DNA of 64,000 nucleotides from Sebastes aleutianus (taxonomy: Eukaryota; Chordata; Actinopteri; Perciformes; Sebastidae). The stretch covers positions 9,311,873 through 9,375,872 of the forward strand of contig CAKAKS010000062.1 in the NCBI GenBank assembly GCA_916700875.1. The letters are read 5' to 3'. Positions within the stretch are counted from its first letter, which is position 1, and every line of letters begins with the position of its first letter. Below the pieces are notes generated by a model. That model was not told the origin of the DNA. It did no database searches and was given only the letters and a program-made list of their open reading frames with translations. Below are positions 21,000 through 34,774 of the stretch, piece by piece. The position numbers were made by a program, and so were the translations under genes.

Positions 21000-23235
21000 T
21001 TGTGAGTAAAATGTGGGTTTGATCTCCATCACTAATACTATAATGCAATCTCTGTACCAGTTTAACTTTTGAAAAAGACAGCTAAAATCAAAAGTTTTTT
21101 TTGATCATGTTCTTCCTCTTACCTTTGCTATCGGTGTTGCCAGTTTTACAACCATGTACACTTCAAAACATATTTTACTTTATGCTCAGGTTGTGGCTTC
21201 CAAAACATGCGGTTGGGGTGTGTTTGGTTTCTAAGGAGAACGGGAAACGGAGGAGGAGGTGGAGGAAGAGGAAGAGGAGGATGAAGAGGGGGGGGTGAGC
21301 AGGTTCTTGACTAGAGGTAGGGATTTTCCCACCGGGACCTGCATTCATCTCACACTATCGCGGACTCTCTCACACAGACACACACACACACACTCACACC
21401 TGCGACTGCAACACCTCACCACAATCCCACAGAGAGAAGGCCATCCATCATTCTCTACAGAGGCAACAACTTAATAAAAATACTGTACGTGCACCCGTAC
21501 TGTAAGCTCAGTAGTGTGTGTGCAAACAGACCTGTGTATGAACACATGCATCAAATTCTTACGCATGCATGAATAAACACTCTCGCATGTGCACACACAC
21601 ACCCAAATATACACCAAAGACTCAATGAAATTGCACATCATGAAGAGCATTCACACACGTTAAAGCACTGTTGTGTGGAACAGATCACACCCCCTCAAAT
21701 ATTGGCTCACACACGCTCACTGTCCCGAGCTGACAACCAATTTCACCATGAACGGAGCACAGAGGGCCTCTCTATGCTTAACAATCGAGTGAGAAATGAC
21801 AGCGCTCGCTCAAATATTTAAGAGCTTTTCAGAAGATCCGGAGAAGGTCACAGCACCCTGAACTAATCTCCCATTGAACAATGATGCCATTTGATTTTGC
21901 GCGTTTTTTCCGTCGTCGGCTGAAAAGCTCCAGTGGTTAATTTGACGCAGCGATCGCATAGTTTGGGTCCTCTCCCCCTCGCGGTCAGCTTTTCTAGATG
22001 AAAAACATGAATGTACTGTATTTGTGTTGCACAAAAGGACAGTGGGTTGGTGCACATGTGTGTGCAGAGGTGCACTTTTGGCTGCCGTCGCATGCATCAG
22101 AGTCAAGAGGGGAGACAATTGACCCTCGATTAGTCGCGGGGATAGGCTCTCTGCAGCGCGTGTCTCAGAGATAATAGAGGATCGTGTAGACCAAATGGGA
22201 CTAATGGGAAGTCATTAGTTGGCCTCTCGAGCCTCGAGTATGACCGCTGCCCCCCGGCTCTCAGGTTTCCCCAATCCCAGGAGCAGGAATGTGGATGAAT
22301 CACATCAAAAGACGAAAGACTCAGGTGCAGAGACCAGTGGCAGATTTATTCATTTTCAGCACAACAAAAGACTTAAACTAAATCCTCTCTCTGAACAGTG
22401 AGATCACAGTAATAATGCAGCTTTTTATAATGATTGACCAATGATCAGTTTGACAGAGAGAGTTAAAGCAGCTCAAAGCCTTCATGTCTCAGCAAGGATC
22501 TGTCAACAGCATCTAACGAATGGGTCTGAATGAGACTGACAGTGAGGAATTGTTGGAATGCACTCTACTGAGACAAGGACAGAGAGAGAGAGGAGGGGAG
22601 AGAAAAAGAAAGACACTGAGATATGCAAAGTGCCAGAATAGATTGAAACCCAGCAAACACAATCCGAAAAAAGTGGCTGATAAAAAAAGTCACGGCAAAT
22701 CTATGTGGAAAATACCGTAAATTGAGATACATGAAAGAAGAACGCACACTCTCGGCCGTCTCTCTGATGTTTGCAGTCCTGCTGTTGAAACTGAGGCTAA
22801 TTTACAGCTATATAACTCTCACAGCTGGACTCTTTCAGGCTGCATCCTATGCCATTCTGCACTCTTCGTGCTCTAAGTGGTACAGTAAATATAGATTTTG
22901 TGAAATGCAAAAGGAAATATCCAAACTTGTGTAACTCATTCTTTCACACACAAGCACTTGCAGAAACAGAATCAATGTATCTGTTATAAAACAGCACTGA
23001 TTGGTAATGGTTGTTAACACTGAGCCAAAATATTAGCATTAGTCGGGACATGTTTTCCTGGCTGGATTAATCAAAGAAAATAACCAAAGCGTTTCATGTA
23101 ATGTGATATTAGAAGCCTAAAGGAAAATGTATGTTGGTATATTGAGGACAAAGAACCTGAGTTATCGTTGGCAAGAGTGAAATGTCAACTGAGAGGGTGC
23201 AGAAACGGGTTGGGGAGAAAAATTATGTTTTTGTT
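21000..23235. other. gene-free stretch with simple repeats
   Basis: A purine-rich run (21245-21297) and CA-rich tracts near 21365-21400 and 21590-21605. The open frame at 21810-22118 has no recognisable content. Confidence 0.4.
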
Positions 23236-23239
23236 GTTT

Positions 23240-23910
23240 GGGCTGTCAAAGTCGACGCGATAATAACACGTTAATGAAAATTTGTTTTAACGCCATTTAT
23301 TTCTTTAATGCATTAACGCAGCTTGCGATTTTTAGGTTGTAACAGGCTCAGTTTTAAAGCTAGGATGAAGATGGTATCATATGAAACCAGAAAACCTAAG
23401 GAATCCATTGGTACCAACCATGTCATGCTAGCTTGTCGCAAAGGAGGTTAAACAACACGCGAGGAAAAACTGGCATGGCCATTTTCAAAGGGGTCCCTTA
23501 ACCTCTGACCTCAAGATATGTGAATGAAAATGGGTTCTATGGGTACCCACGAGTCCCCCCTTTACAGACATGCCCATTTTATGATAATCACATGCAGTTT
23601 GGGGCAAGTCATAGTCAAGTCAGCACACTGACACACTGACAGCTGTTGTTGCCTGTTGGGCTGCAGTTTGCCATGTTATGATTTAAGTGTTGTTAATTGA
23701 TTTCCAATAATAAATATATACGTACATTTCCATAAAGCAGCATATTTGCCCACTCCCATGTTGATAAGAGTATTAAATACTTGACAAATCTCCCTTTAAG
23801 GTACATTTTGAACAGATCAAAAATGTGTGATTAATTTGCGATTAATCACGATCCACTATGGACAATCATGCGATTAATCGCAATTAAATATTTTAATCGA
23901 TTGACAGCCC
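23240..23910 (-). mobile_element. AGGGCTGTCAA element, copy 2 (inverted)
   Basis: Full-length copy in reverse orientation: begins 'gggctgtcaaagtcgacg' and ends 'ttttaatcgattgacagccc', so both terminal repeats are present. The flanks 'tgttgttt' and 'tgttttgt' agree at 6 of 8 positions, hinting at an 8-bp target duplication. Confidence 0.85.
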
Positions 23911-24738
23911 TGTTTTGTTTTTTTAAATGTCTGTATTTCTCCAGTGGCAGGTTCATGGCCTTAGATTCTGATTGCTTTTTTTTCTCAGTGTAATCAACTC
24001 ATCCTTCTTTCTTCAAGCTTTGCCAAACTGGGGTGTATGTCAACATTTCTTTTCTAAATTAGTTTTATTTGTGTTGGATGAGCGAACTGCTGACGGCGAC
24101 ATTATGAAGACACTAACAGATCCAGTGAGGATGGACCACACCACGCTGCGGAGTATAAACACCTCCATGAGGAATGCCTGGTTTTGTTCAGCTCCAAGAG
24201 GCTGTATACAGCAGCATTCCTCTGCCAGCTTCCCCTCCCTGTCCTGGTTCACAGGGGACTTCCCTGCTCGCTACTGTACTCCAACTACTCTAATGAATAC
24301 CACGTAGGCCTACTGTACTGTAAATATCTGTATAGTTATTATCGCCATGCACCAGGCTACTAATGAATTACTTCTGTCCTTTAAGTGATTTATTCTCATC
24401 CTTAAACAAACACTCCAGTATTACTCCAGTAGGCTACACTGGAGGGAATTTAACTCTCTCATTCAAATGTGCACTAGTCTGATCCTTTATTCTCAAACAT
24501 ACTGTACATGTGCCAACTTGTCAATCATAAGCCACATCTTTCAGCACTGAGCCCACTTATTGGCTAGACTTTCAAATTCAAAGGCCGCGTTGCAGTAATA
24601 GATAAAAAATGCAAGCATCAGCGCAAACCTAATGAGCAAAAAGACTTTTACAAATGCAGAAAAGTGTCTCTCAAATTAAGTTAGATTTTATGATCAGTTT
24701 TATCTACTTAATTACATATTCATCATCTTTGTTTTTAG

Positions 24739-25135
24739 CCGTGTTAGCTCTAATAGCAATGTCCGTCAGTTGGTCTGTCCACCAATTTGGTCCAGACTGA
24801 AATATCTCAACAACTATTGGATGGAAGGCCATTAAATTTGGTACAGACATTCATGATCTCTTCAGGGTTAATTGTAATAACTTTGGCGATCCCTTAAACT
24901 TGTAATTTAGCTCCATCATCAGGGCAAAACAACCTGAAATATATGAAGTGGCATTGGTGCTAATTAGCCAATTTAAACATGCTAATATTCTAAATCAAAA
25001 TGGTGACCACGCTAGACGTTATACCTGCTACACATCCGCATCTTATAGCATTGTCATTGTTAGCATGCTGAAGTTAATATTTAGCTCAAAGCTCATAGAG
25101 CTGCTAGCATGGCTGATAACTCTTAAACGGAGTCA
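24739..25135. repeat. fish dispersed repeat (CAACTATTGGATGG type)
   Basis: Contains 'ctgaaatatctcaacaacta' and 'tggtacagacattcatga', phrases of a very common teleost repeat, and its 3' part matches 127-310. Confidence 0.7.
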
Positions 25136-26638
25136 GTTTTCTTAAGATTTTAGCTGGTGCCTCTTGCATCGCAGCCGATTCCACCACCAGTCATTGTGTT
25201 CATACACTCACACAGAAACTGCTTAGCTTTATGTCTTTGAGATCGAGTTGTGCAGATCACACTAAAAAGAAAAGGTGTATTTCTCAAAATGATATTAAAT
25301 TGGTTATTTAACCAAACCCTGAGTGGTCTTTCTAACTTTCCCTAATGAATTTAAGATGAGTAACTGACGTTAACTCTAGCTATTTATTAGCTATCAGGGT
25401 GATGTTGAGGATAACCCAGAAAATAGGGCCTATTAAATAGGCTATGTAGTTATGTTTTTGTGGGTTTTCTTTTTTAATATTTCAAAATAATAGTATTAAA
25501 ACATTATTGGTAAAAAGTTAGCCTCTAAATTTAGCATTTTTTTTTCATTTGGGGCGCCTCTATGGATAGACGCCGCGCCCCTAGCATTCGCCTATAACGC
25601 CTATAGGGTCGGCTCTCAAGACAAGAGTTATGCTTTTTAGTGTAACTCTATTTTGATAGTAGTATTTAGTTTAAAATAGTTTTGTTACGGCTGTATGGTG
25701 TATTCTGTATTACACAGCTATATTAAAATGTCTCTTTTATCCCTCCCTGTGCCGACAGCCTTGAGAGCAAAGGGAGTGAAAAGGAGAAGGTGAGAGAGTC
25801 AAACGTGTGAGGGAGTAAAGGGAGACGACGTGTCAGACAGACAAAAGGATTCATCACATAACAAAAATAGAAAGGGAACAGATTTAGACAGGGAGGAGTG
25901 GGTGGGGGGGGGGACAGGATTACAGGTGTATTTGTAACGGTCAATCTAAAAATGCCTCCATGAACTTTGTGTCTCTACGTTTTTTTCTGCAAAGTGGCTT
26001 AGCCTCCTCCCAGTCATTCCTGTTTACAAGGTTGCTTCCTGATGACGTTGTGCTGAGTGTGTCACGTTCCGTCATCTGGTATTCCTCTCAGAGAGCAGGA
26101 CCCCTCTATGTAAAGTGTGTGTGTTTATTAATTGATCCTGTTCTTATTTTATTGCTCCACAGGACCTTTTTTTACATAGATTTCAGATGCACTCTTTTCC
26201 TTCTTCTGATTCCCATCATCAACCCTTTGGTGATGAGTTCACATTTCTAAATGTATGGGCCTCAGCTGTGCTTTCTGTAGGTTACACATGTTCACATCCT
26301 GGGGCAGAGGACGTGACATTGTTCTGACTTTACGAAGTAGCAAATTTGAAATTGTTGATCTAGCTGTCATAACCTGACCCGTGGGGCCAAAACAAAAATG
26401 GGAAATGGACGTGGGATATGCCAGCAGATTTAATGTTTCTATTTTTACAAAGGAAACAGACTAAAAAAGGATTTTCTTGTGAGGTGTATTATAGTTGCAT
26501 TAGTAGTGTAGAAGTGTTTCGCCTTGTGTTGGATACAGAATGTGTCATGTGTGGGTGTGGAGGTTTTGGAGTCGTTTAAAAGGCAACTTCAACGGAGCTG
26601 GGCTGAGTAACGAAAGTAAAGTAATGAGTAAAGTAACT

Positions 26639-27240
26639 AATTACCGTAGACTGTATATAAGAAGTGGACGTAGTCACCGTGATGTCGACCATTGGTTTGT
26701 GGACTGCCGTTTTGAAGCCTCGAGTTCGGCATTTTGGCCGTCGCCATCCTGGTTTTTTGGAACCAGAAGTGACACGAGAGGGTGGAGCTACAACTACAAC
26801 CGAACGCTGTATAAGACACTTTTAGATGACCAAAAGGTTATAATTAACTGTCATGAACTGTGGAAGGGTTAAAGTTGTAAGACAAAAACATGGATAACTC
26901 CCAGACCGGACAATGCCGTGGTAGCAACCTGTCAATCACAAAGTAGCCACGCCCCAAAAGCATACCCTGCTTTATGGTCTATTTGACTCTAAATGGGACC
27001 ATAATTTACTAAATGAACATCATGTTGTATTGAAGAAGACTTGAAACTAGCGATTGAGACCATAAACTCATGTGTACAATGTTTACTGAGGTAATAAATC
27101 AAGAGAGAAGTAGAGTCATAGACTTGTATACAATGAGACTTCTTTTTACAACCAGAGGAGTCGCCCCCTGCTGGCTATTAGAAAAAATGCAATTTTAAGG
27201 CACTTCAGCATTGGCTTCACTTTTCAGACCCGGACGTAGC
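26639..27240 (+). mobile_element. TATATAAGAAGTGGACGTAG repeat, copy 1
   Basis: Begins 'gactgtatataagaagtgg', includes 'gtcgccccctgctggctatt' and ends 'ggcttcacttttcagaccc'. The second copy at 61213-61803 is collinear. Non-coding. Confidence 0.8.
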
Positions 27241-28732
27241 CCACTGGTTTTGGCAAGTTTTTCGCAATTTGCAGGTTACCTTCTAGACTCAACCATGGAG
27301 AAGCAACTGTTTGTTCTATACAACAATGGCGGTTCCTGAAGAGGTTAGCATAGATGCCGCAAAAGCATCAGTTATATCAGAACTGGAGAGCATTTCGTCA
27401 CTGAAAGAAGAGCAAAGAACTGAAGGATTTTCTCGATGGAAAAGATGTTTTCGCTCTTCTCGCGACTGACAGATGGTTCATCCAATCACCTGCCAAGTAT
27501 TTTTTGAAAGTGCCCGCCCTTTTCAAAACAGTTTCCAATATTTCTCAGATGGTTCTGAGTAACGTATCATCTAGCGGGTCAGCTTAGTTCCATAGTGCTG
27601 TTGTCGCGTTTTTGTACCTATTGTTATCACACCTGATAGCTGTCTGAAATGTCGGCTGTGATATGCTGCTTCAGTTGTTTTTCTTGCTTTAAAGTTTGAG
27701 GCCACAAAAACATGTGAAGTTGACCCGATAGATATTCGCTTTTTAAGAAACATAAAAACTCCGTAATAACTCAGCAGGAGTATCAGAGAGGTCGCCATTT
27801 AAGCACCTGCTTTAAAAGTCTAAAAATGGGCCATTAGTAACCATTAACCTAGAGGCCCCACAGTGTGCCATATGAATCTAGGTTAGGTCTATTAAAATGT
27901 AAAATAAAGACTCCGAAGATCCACTGAAAAAGACATAAAGTAAAAGGTCAGGAGGTGGCAGGTAATTAATGTGACACACCCACGCTTGGCACCTTTGTAA
28001 TTTGGTAGCGCTTTCTCTTTGTTGCTTTGCCATGCAGCTGCTCACCCAGAGTTGAAAATCCTTAGAGCGCCATAAATTACACAGACGTCAAGTCCTCCGC
28101 ACAGATTCTTGGAAGACTTTTATGCACAGAGAGTGTGCACACCTGCATTCACAGCCGCATGTATAATGTACTGCACAAACATGCACGTACACACCCATAT
28201 ACTGTACACACACACACACACTGCAACAAACACACACAGTCCTTCTACAGTATCTCACACATACTTAGTAGGAAGTTTTAATACTTTGGTTGGACCCTGT
28301 AATCAAAGCGAACAATCAGACAGGTCCAGACGGCGCACTCAGCAAATACCAAACTGCATCCGAAAATGCCTTAAATAGCTCTGTCGTACCTGCTCATTAC
28401 ATTATAAAAAGGTAATTACTTATCCGATGGATTTGGGGGTGGGCGAGGGGAGAGAGGAGAAGGAAAATAATGTTGCCACTTTCTATGCAGGTGATTGGAG
28501 GTAGAAAAACGGGTATTCTGGGTAAGCAAAGAGACGCAGCGTGAGGAGGATGTACTCTCACACATGCATGTTTCAAACCATTCTCACGGGAAGGCACATA
28601 AATAGAGCATTACTCGGACATTCCGCATTTCGTCAGTACGCATTTAAGCCTTTTCGCGCGTCAATTGTACGCCGCCTTTCCAGTAAAAAAACATCTGTCC
28701 GCAGTTAGATTTCGGCAACAAAACCACTTAGT

Positions 28733-29392
28733 TAGGTTAAAGCAGCAGTGGGTAGAAATGGAGCGAATATGATTTAAAAAAGCTATTTTTATAAAACGGT
28801 CACTATATCCTGACAGTAGTGCATGAGACAGGTAATCTGAAAAAAATCATGTGCCTCTGTGTCCTCCGGTGCTCCTAATGGCATCTGCAAGATTCCATAG
28901 ACCGAAGGAAAACGAGTTAGAGCTGATCTGGAGTCTGCTGTCCAGCTGCCGTCTATGAGAGTCAATCACTCGCAAGGTCCGATCAATCGGTCAAACTAGG
29001 CAGCACTGATCAAATATGAATCAATATTCTGTTACTGTGATGCCTATTTCTCGACTCAAATCTTTTCAGAAACATCTTGCAGTGTACTTTTTAGCTGTAA
29101 AATGAGAAAGTTTGTGACCCGACAGCCATGTTGAGATCAGTTGAGGAAATACCAAGCACCGCCCACCAGCCGGAGCACAGCCAATAGGAACGCTGTCTCT
29201 CTCTGAAATGACCTGTGATTGGTCAAAGTCTTCTGTCACGGGCTAGATTTTTTAAAAGCCTGAAAACAGAGCCACGAGGAGGTGCAGAAGTCTAGTTTTC
29301 TCTCAGAACTCTTGAATTACAATATGCTGAAAGGTTATTATGGAATTTTTTGACCAATGATGTCAAAAACATTCTGCCTACTGCAGGTTTAA
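28733..29392. mobile_element. TTAAAGC-GCAG inverted-repeat element, diverged copy
   Basis: Shares 'atatcctgacagta' and 'catgtgcctctgtgtcctcc' with the compact copy at 49966-50416. The ends ('taaagcagcagtgggta' and 'ctactgcaggtttaa') are imperfect inverted repeats. Confidence 0.6.
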
Positions 29393-29399
29393 GTGTCCA

Positions 29400-30820
29400 A
29401 TATAGAATGCCATAAGGACAGGTTCAGAGCAGGTAGGCACACAGACGGGAGCTTTTTGAATAAAAGGACATAATGGTTTAACAGGGGAGGAGAGGAAATG
29501 AGAGGAGTGGTGCTAAATGAGAGGGTGAGAGCGAGGCGTTAGTTGTTAAAGAGCTAGGGAGAGTGGAAACGGGGAAATCCAGGCTTTACCTCCCAGGAGA
29601 CATGCAGGGTGGGAGGGGTGGAGAAGGGGAGTACGGAGAAGGGAGTAAAAAGACCTGCAACTGACTCTCGAAATGCAGACGAGGGTCGTTGAGTACAAAA
29701 CAGCTTGGCGTCTACTGCGGCAGTGATCTCCATCCCCTCCCACTCCAGATACAATGAAAATTGTGTCTGAAAACAATGCCATCTGCAGAGACAGAGTGGG
29801 AGAAACTTGGTGGAGTGGCCCAGTTCAGCTGCATGGCAGCCAGGGAACTGTGTCAAGGATGTGATGTCTGGACAGCGACAACAGAGCAGGGTTCTGAGGA
29901 AGAGCCAGGCTGTGGTGGGTGTCTGTACTTTGTGTCAGTCTGTCTGATTTTTTTTTTTTTTAAATCATTATTCCTGTTTTTATCTTATATTGTAGTATTG
30001 TGTTCTGCAACAAACTTGTATTTTCAGACGGCTTGCAGGGCAGAAAGGCGTCAGAATGCTTTTCTTCGATAAAAAAAAATGCCTCTTCATTCAGGAAATG
30101 TGTATAAACTGGGTTTCAATGAAAATAAACTTATAAAACAAAATAAAGCCTGCAGGCATTAGCTTATTAAGCAAGCACAAACTCTTGCACAAATAGCACT
30201 GATCTACCGTGATGCAGAAAACCTAGTGGAAAGGTGTTCTTTATTATTCACTACAGCTCAAAATCACCCTCAATATGAAAAAAGCAAACACAGCTCAAAA
30301 GGGCCTAAAGACCTGAGTTTCTGGCTGAATCTGCTAATATGAGGTCTGCATTAAGTGAAGGAAGGATCAGAGCGTCCTGGGTGTTTGTTTCTCCACCTCT
30401 CTTAAGGGTTAAAGAAAAGGGCGTCATCACACCCTGATTGGTTGAGAGGGGAAATGCACCAAGCTGCTCTCAATTCTTAATTAGGAGCCATCAGTCCCCA
30501 ACACCCTGCACAACAGGTGATCTGAATAACCTCCAATCAACTCAGGGGAACTGTGACACTGAGAGCACGCAGGGGGAATGTTCTGAGTATATGGGAACAT
30601 TTGCTGTTTCACAACTGATAAGACTACAATAGAATAAAGCTCATTTGGGTATAAAAAAAGAAAACAAACAAAAATCCCAGTCTCCCATTCATTGTCTATG
30701 TGGCAGCTCCAGACTTTATACTTGATGACATCACAAGTTTGAGGCTTACTTCTCTGGTTTCTGGCTTTGAGAGAGACTAGCTCACAAATATTGACTGAAT
30801 TTTCCTCGTCCATGGACATA
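29400..30820. other. gene-free stretch
   Basis: Purine-rich around 29480-29660. The overlapping frames on both strands at 29546-30072 have no recognisable domain or splice context. Confidence 0.35.
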
Positions 30821-31077
30821 ACATATTGGCACTCCCCGAGAGGCTCACCGACGCTCGCCGATGCCTCGCAGACATATTCCAGATATCTAGCATGCTAAAT
30901 ATCTGGACCTGTCGGGGACCCCGGCCACGAGCCACAGCCAATGAGAGCGTGAGACACGGGTTGAGGGTAAACCTGGTGGAGGAGGGGTCGCCTGTAACAA
31001 TAGCAACATACTGTATGTGTTGCCTTTGCAACACGGACTAAAGTTGTTGTTGCACCTAGAGGAATAAATAGTAAAAA

Positions 31078-31640
31078 AAAAAAAGCGTGGAAACCGGTGG
31101 AAACCAAGCCCCCAGTAAGAGCGCCGGTCAACGATCCGGACTTTCGTAGTGGCCAAACGGCGGTACTGCAACTTCTGTGTCCGGCACTTGATGCCGTTGG
31201 GCCCAAAAATACTTTTTCCCCATAGACTTACATTGGGAAAGAGACGTCTGTAACTCAGCGGATACATTTTTTTGAGATGAATCAACTTCCCAGTACGAAC
31301 AATCCTAATAGCCCTTATTTAAAAAATTAAGTTTTTAAAGTTGTAAAATGCACTAATAGCTGAATCCAGAGTTATTTCCCTTCCACCGTTCATGTGAGTG
31401 AGACCCAGACCGAGGCTGGAGCGCAAGCCGTGACGACGGCGTGACGTTGGGACCCCGTCACCGAGTCATGTGACCGAGCGGACGCTACTGCGCATGTCCC
31501 AGTTGCAAAAGATACGGGTACTTTTCCAGACGGAAGTTGAGCCATTTAGGCTTCATGCGCCAATGAGCAACTCTCATAGGAATGACCGAGGCCCCTCCTC
31601 CAACGCTGTATCCAGTTCTTTTAATACATCCATGGTGGAA
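31078..31640. repeat. fish dispersed repeat, GC-rich
   Basis: Contains 'tcaacttcccagtacgaaca' and 'tagctgaatccagagttatt', which recur in inverted orientation at about 53825-53940 in an adsl intron. Confidence 0.6.
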
Positions 31641-31992
31641 ACAGGCTATTTTGTGAACACATGTACCAACCACATCAGCTATATGTCTCGTGTATGGTAT
31701 CACGTCATTTACCGTATTTTTCTTGCGTATGTTTTCGTGACAAAATGTAGTTTGGAGACCTCATCAGGGATTCCTCCCGGTGAAAGATCTTGTATAGTGT
31801 GTGACCCCCCCTGTCGCCGGTTACAAGACAGCAAGTTGTGTAGCGCGAACAGTATGATACGACGACTTTGAAAGTGGCGTAGTGTGAACTTGGCTTAAAG
31901 CAGCTCAATCTCAATGATGCTACACTGACGTATAAACCGGAACTCTCTCTTCCCCGGCCGTCTTCCTGGACTCCACATGGCTTCAACAGCAG

Positions 31993-32038
<46 letters not shown>
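31993..32038. repeat. (CT)n microsatellite
   Basis: Pure CT dinucleotide run ending just 3' of the candidate stop codon at 32040 on the minus strand. Confidence 0.95.
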
Positions 32039-32039
<1 letters not shown>

Positions 32040-32041
<2 letters not shown>

Positions 32042-34418
32042 AATTCCCCTCCTCATCCTGCCTCTCCTCTCCCTCGTCTTCCTCTTCCCTCCTCCGGGTT
32101 TGTTTGTTCTCCCTCAGCTCCCAGGTGTTTTCCTGCACGGCTCCATGTTCCGCTGAGCTCAAGCTCCTCTTCCGCTCTGACTCAGGTACAGCATACCGAT
32201 GGCTTTCCCTCACTGCAACACACAACACACTGATCAATATACACACGTGTGACACACTGGTCACAAACTGAAACACAGATATAAATCACACACACACATA
32301 CTGTAGTACGTCACACACACTCACATTATTCCAGCTCTCTCACTCTTTCTCCCTCATCCAACAATAACACAACAAACCTTGCATCCTGTGCGCGGGGGAA
32401 CAATAGTGGGATAGCTTTGATGGCCAGAGGTGGTTTGTTGTAGATACTCCCTTATCGGCCCCAACATCGCCAGATCAGCTATAGATCCTGGCAGCGTCCT
32501 ACTACATGGAACAGCTTTATCCTTTAACCAGTGTCAGGATGTCAGGATGTCAGGATGTATGGACAACGGACAAATGCATTAACAGACAGCACATAAAAAA
32601 ATGTCTCATTGTTGCAAACGTTCTATTGTTATGAATATCTCCATGCTAGCCAGTTAAATTTATAGTGATTTTGTAGAAAGTTAACAGCTCGTTTTGTACT
32701 AAATACTGACTCTGTGTGTGCTACAGCTTAATTTAATTCTACAGTTTCAACTTTATGTTTTTCTTCCTATCATTTACAGTTTACTTCCTCCTTAACAGCA
32801 GATTATTGCATGCTTTGTGATTCACAAAGCCTTCTTTTTGTTATATGAGGTACTTGCACCACTTTAATTAAACTCATTTGTAATGTAATTAAAGCTGCAC
32901 TAACCAATAGTTCTATATTAAAAAAAACAATCAAATGACTATATGTATAATGTGATAGGGTTTGCATGTAGTGATGAACAAATAGAGAATTAGCATCCAA
33001 CTGTTTCCCACAGCTCTATGAAGCATTTTGTGTCTTTCAGCTTTTTCGTTTGTTTTTATGGCCCACAACTTATTGTCAGCCAAGTTTCCATCAGCAGGCA
33101 GCTGTTTTCAGCTAAAGGCTCTGATAAACTACCTGTACACTTTATCTGCAAATGACAGACAATTTTAGCGACTAATCGGAGAAGATAGTGGAGCATTTAA
33201 CAGCTAGAGAGACAGTTGGTGGAGACCAAAAACAAAGCTAAAAGGCGAGTTAATATCGTACTTAAATTTGTTGGATGGCCAGAAACATGGCTCCAAGTGA
33301 ACGTTGCTCATTCTTGGTTTAATTTGTGTCATCAGGAAATTGTTCTCTAACATAATTAATAACTTCACACAGTGATAATGTGACAGTGTTGTGTTTAGAG
33401 TTTGTTTCGCTGCCCCCACGGTGCCAGAAAAATCAAATAATGCTGCTTTAAACAATTTATTGTAAATAATATGCTGTTTAAGGTGTTCATTCTATCAGTA
33501 GGTTGTTAGTTTAAGACATTTTATAACCTTAACCATGGAGTTGCACAGCCAGGTTTTATAATATAGAGTGGTGCAGGAATGAGTCCTAAAACCCAGAAGT
33601 GGGTTTTTAGTTTGATGCCTGAAATAATGTCTGTGGTTAACACAAGCTGAAGAGATTTTAACATTTTGAGAAAATATCCCACTCGTGAATTTTGAAGCCT
33701 TTATGTGTCTTATAAAAGGCTGTTGCTAACAAGTGGCTAAATGACACTACTAAACGTCATCACGCCGACTCGTCTGCCTTTACAGCCTCGTTGTGTAATC
33801 TCGCGTTCATGCAACTGGTGTAGTTAGTTTATAGACTAACAATTGCATTTATAAAATTATAAAAGTGGTGCTCATTTTTGAAGATTACCTTGGTGAACAA
33901 AACGTGTAAGTATCATAAACGTTTACTTGCCACAGAGTTTATTTTCTGCAATAATCCAAAACCCAATGGAAAAATCACATTGGCTTTTTTGTTGAGGGAA
34001 CTCAACTTTCTGGTTGGCCTACAAAAATATGTCATCCCTGCACCGCTCTATAAACAAGATAAAGCACAAAGCTTTCCTTAATAGCTGTTGTGAAAATCAA
34101 ATATTGTTATGGCTTTCATGATATAACTCTGGTTTATACTCCTGTCTAAAATGCATGTAATCCTGGCTGGATTGAGTTATTTAGTTCACTACACTGACAC
34201 GTGTTTGTCCCATAGACACTCACACACATGTCCTCACAAGGTTAGAGAATACATACGGGGGGCATGTGGGACAAACACAAACACACACACACACACACAC
34301 ATAAATGCACACACATCATACAGGTCTCTGAGTTTCAGCATTTCGGTAAAAACAATACAAGTACACAAACACGTGTAAACTCAGCAATACATAAAACATT
34401 CAGACTCAGCAACTTATC

Positions 34419-34460
<42 letters not shown>

Positions 34461-34734
34461 TCCTTCTCTGGTTTCTCTCCTCTGTTGTCTCACTCTCTCC
34501 ATGTGTATCAATACTACCATTGATTCAGTAAGCCACAGGCGTTACCGGGGTCAGAATTGTGTTGGGATATCAGTTGCCCCTGGCAACAACTCCATCGGTC
34601 CGCCCCCACATCCTACATGCAGCCCCTGTCCCTTTTGTCCATGCACTGCACTGTATACCCAATGATGCACCGTGTGTTTGTGTATGTGTGTATCACTATG
34701 GAGCTAACAGCAGCTGTGTACGGCTGTTTAAGTA

Positions 34735-34774
<40 letters not shown>

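Noticed and set aside
20562..21005. 147-codon plus-strand frame
   Set aside because: Produced by the 42-bp minisatellite; no start context, splice sites or domain.
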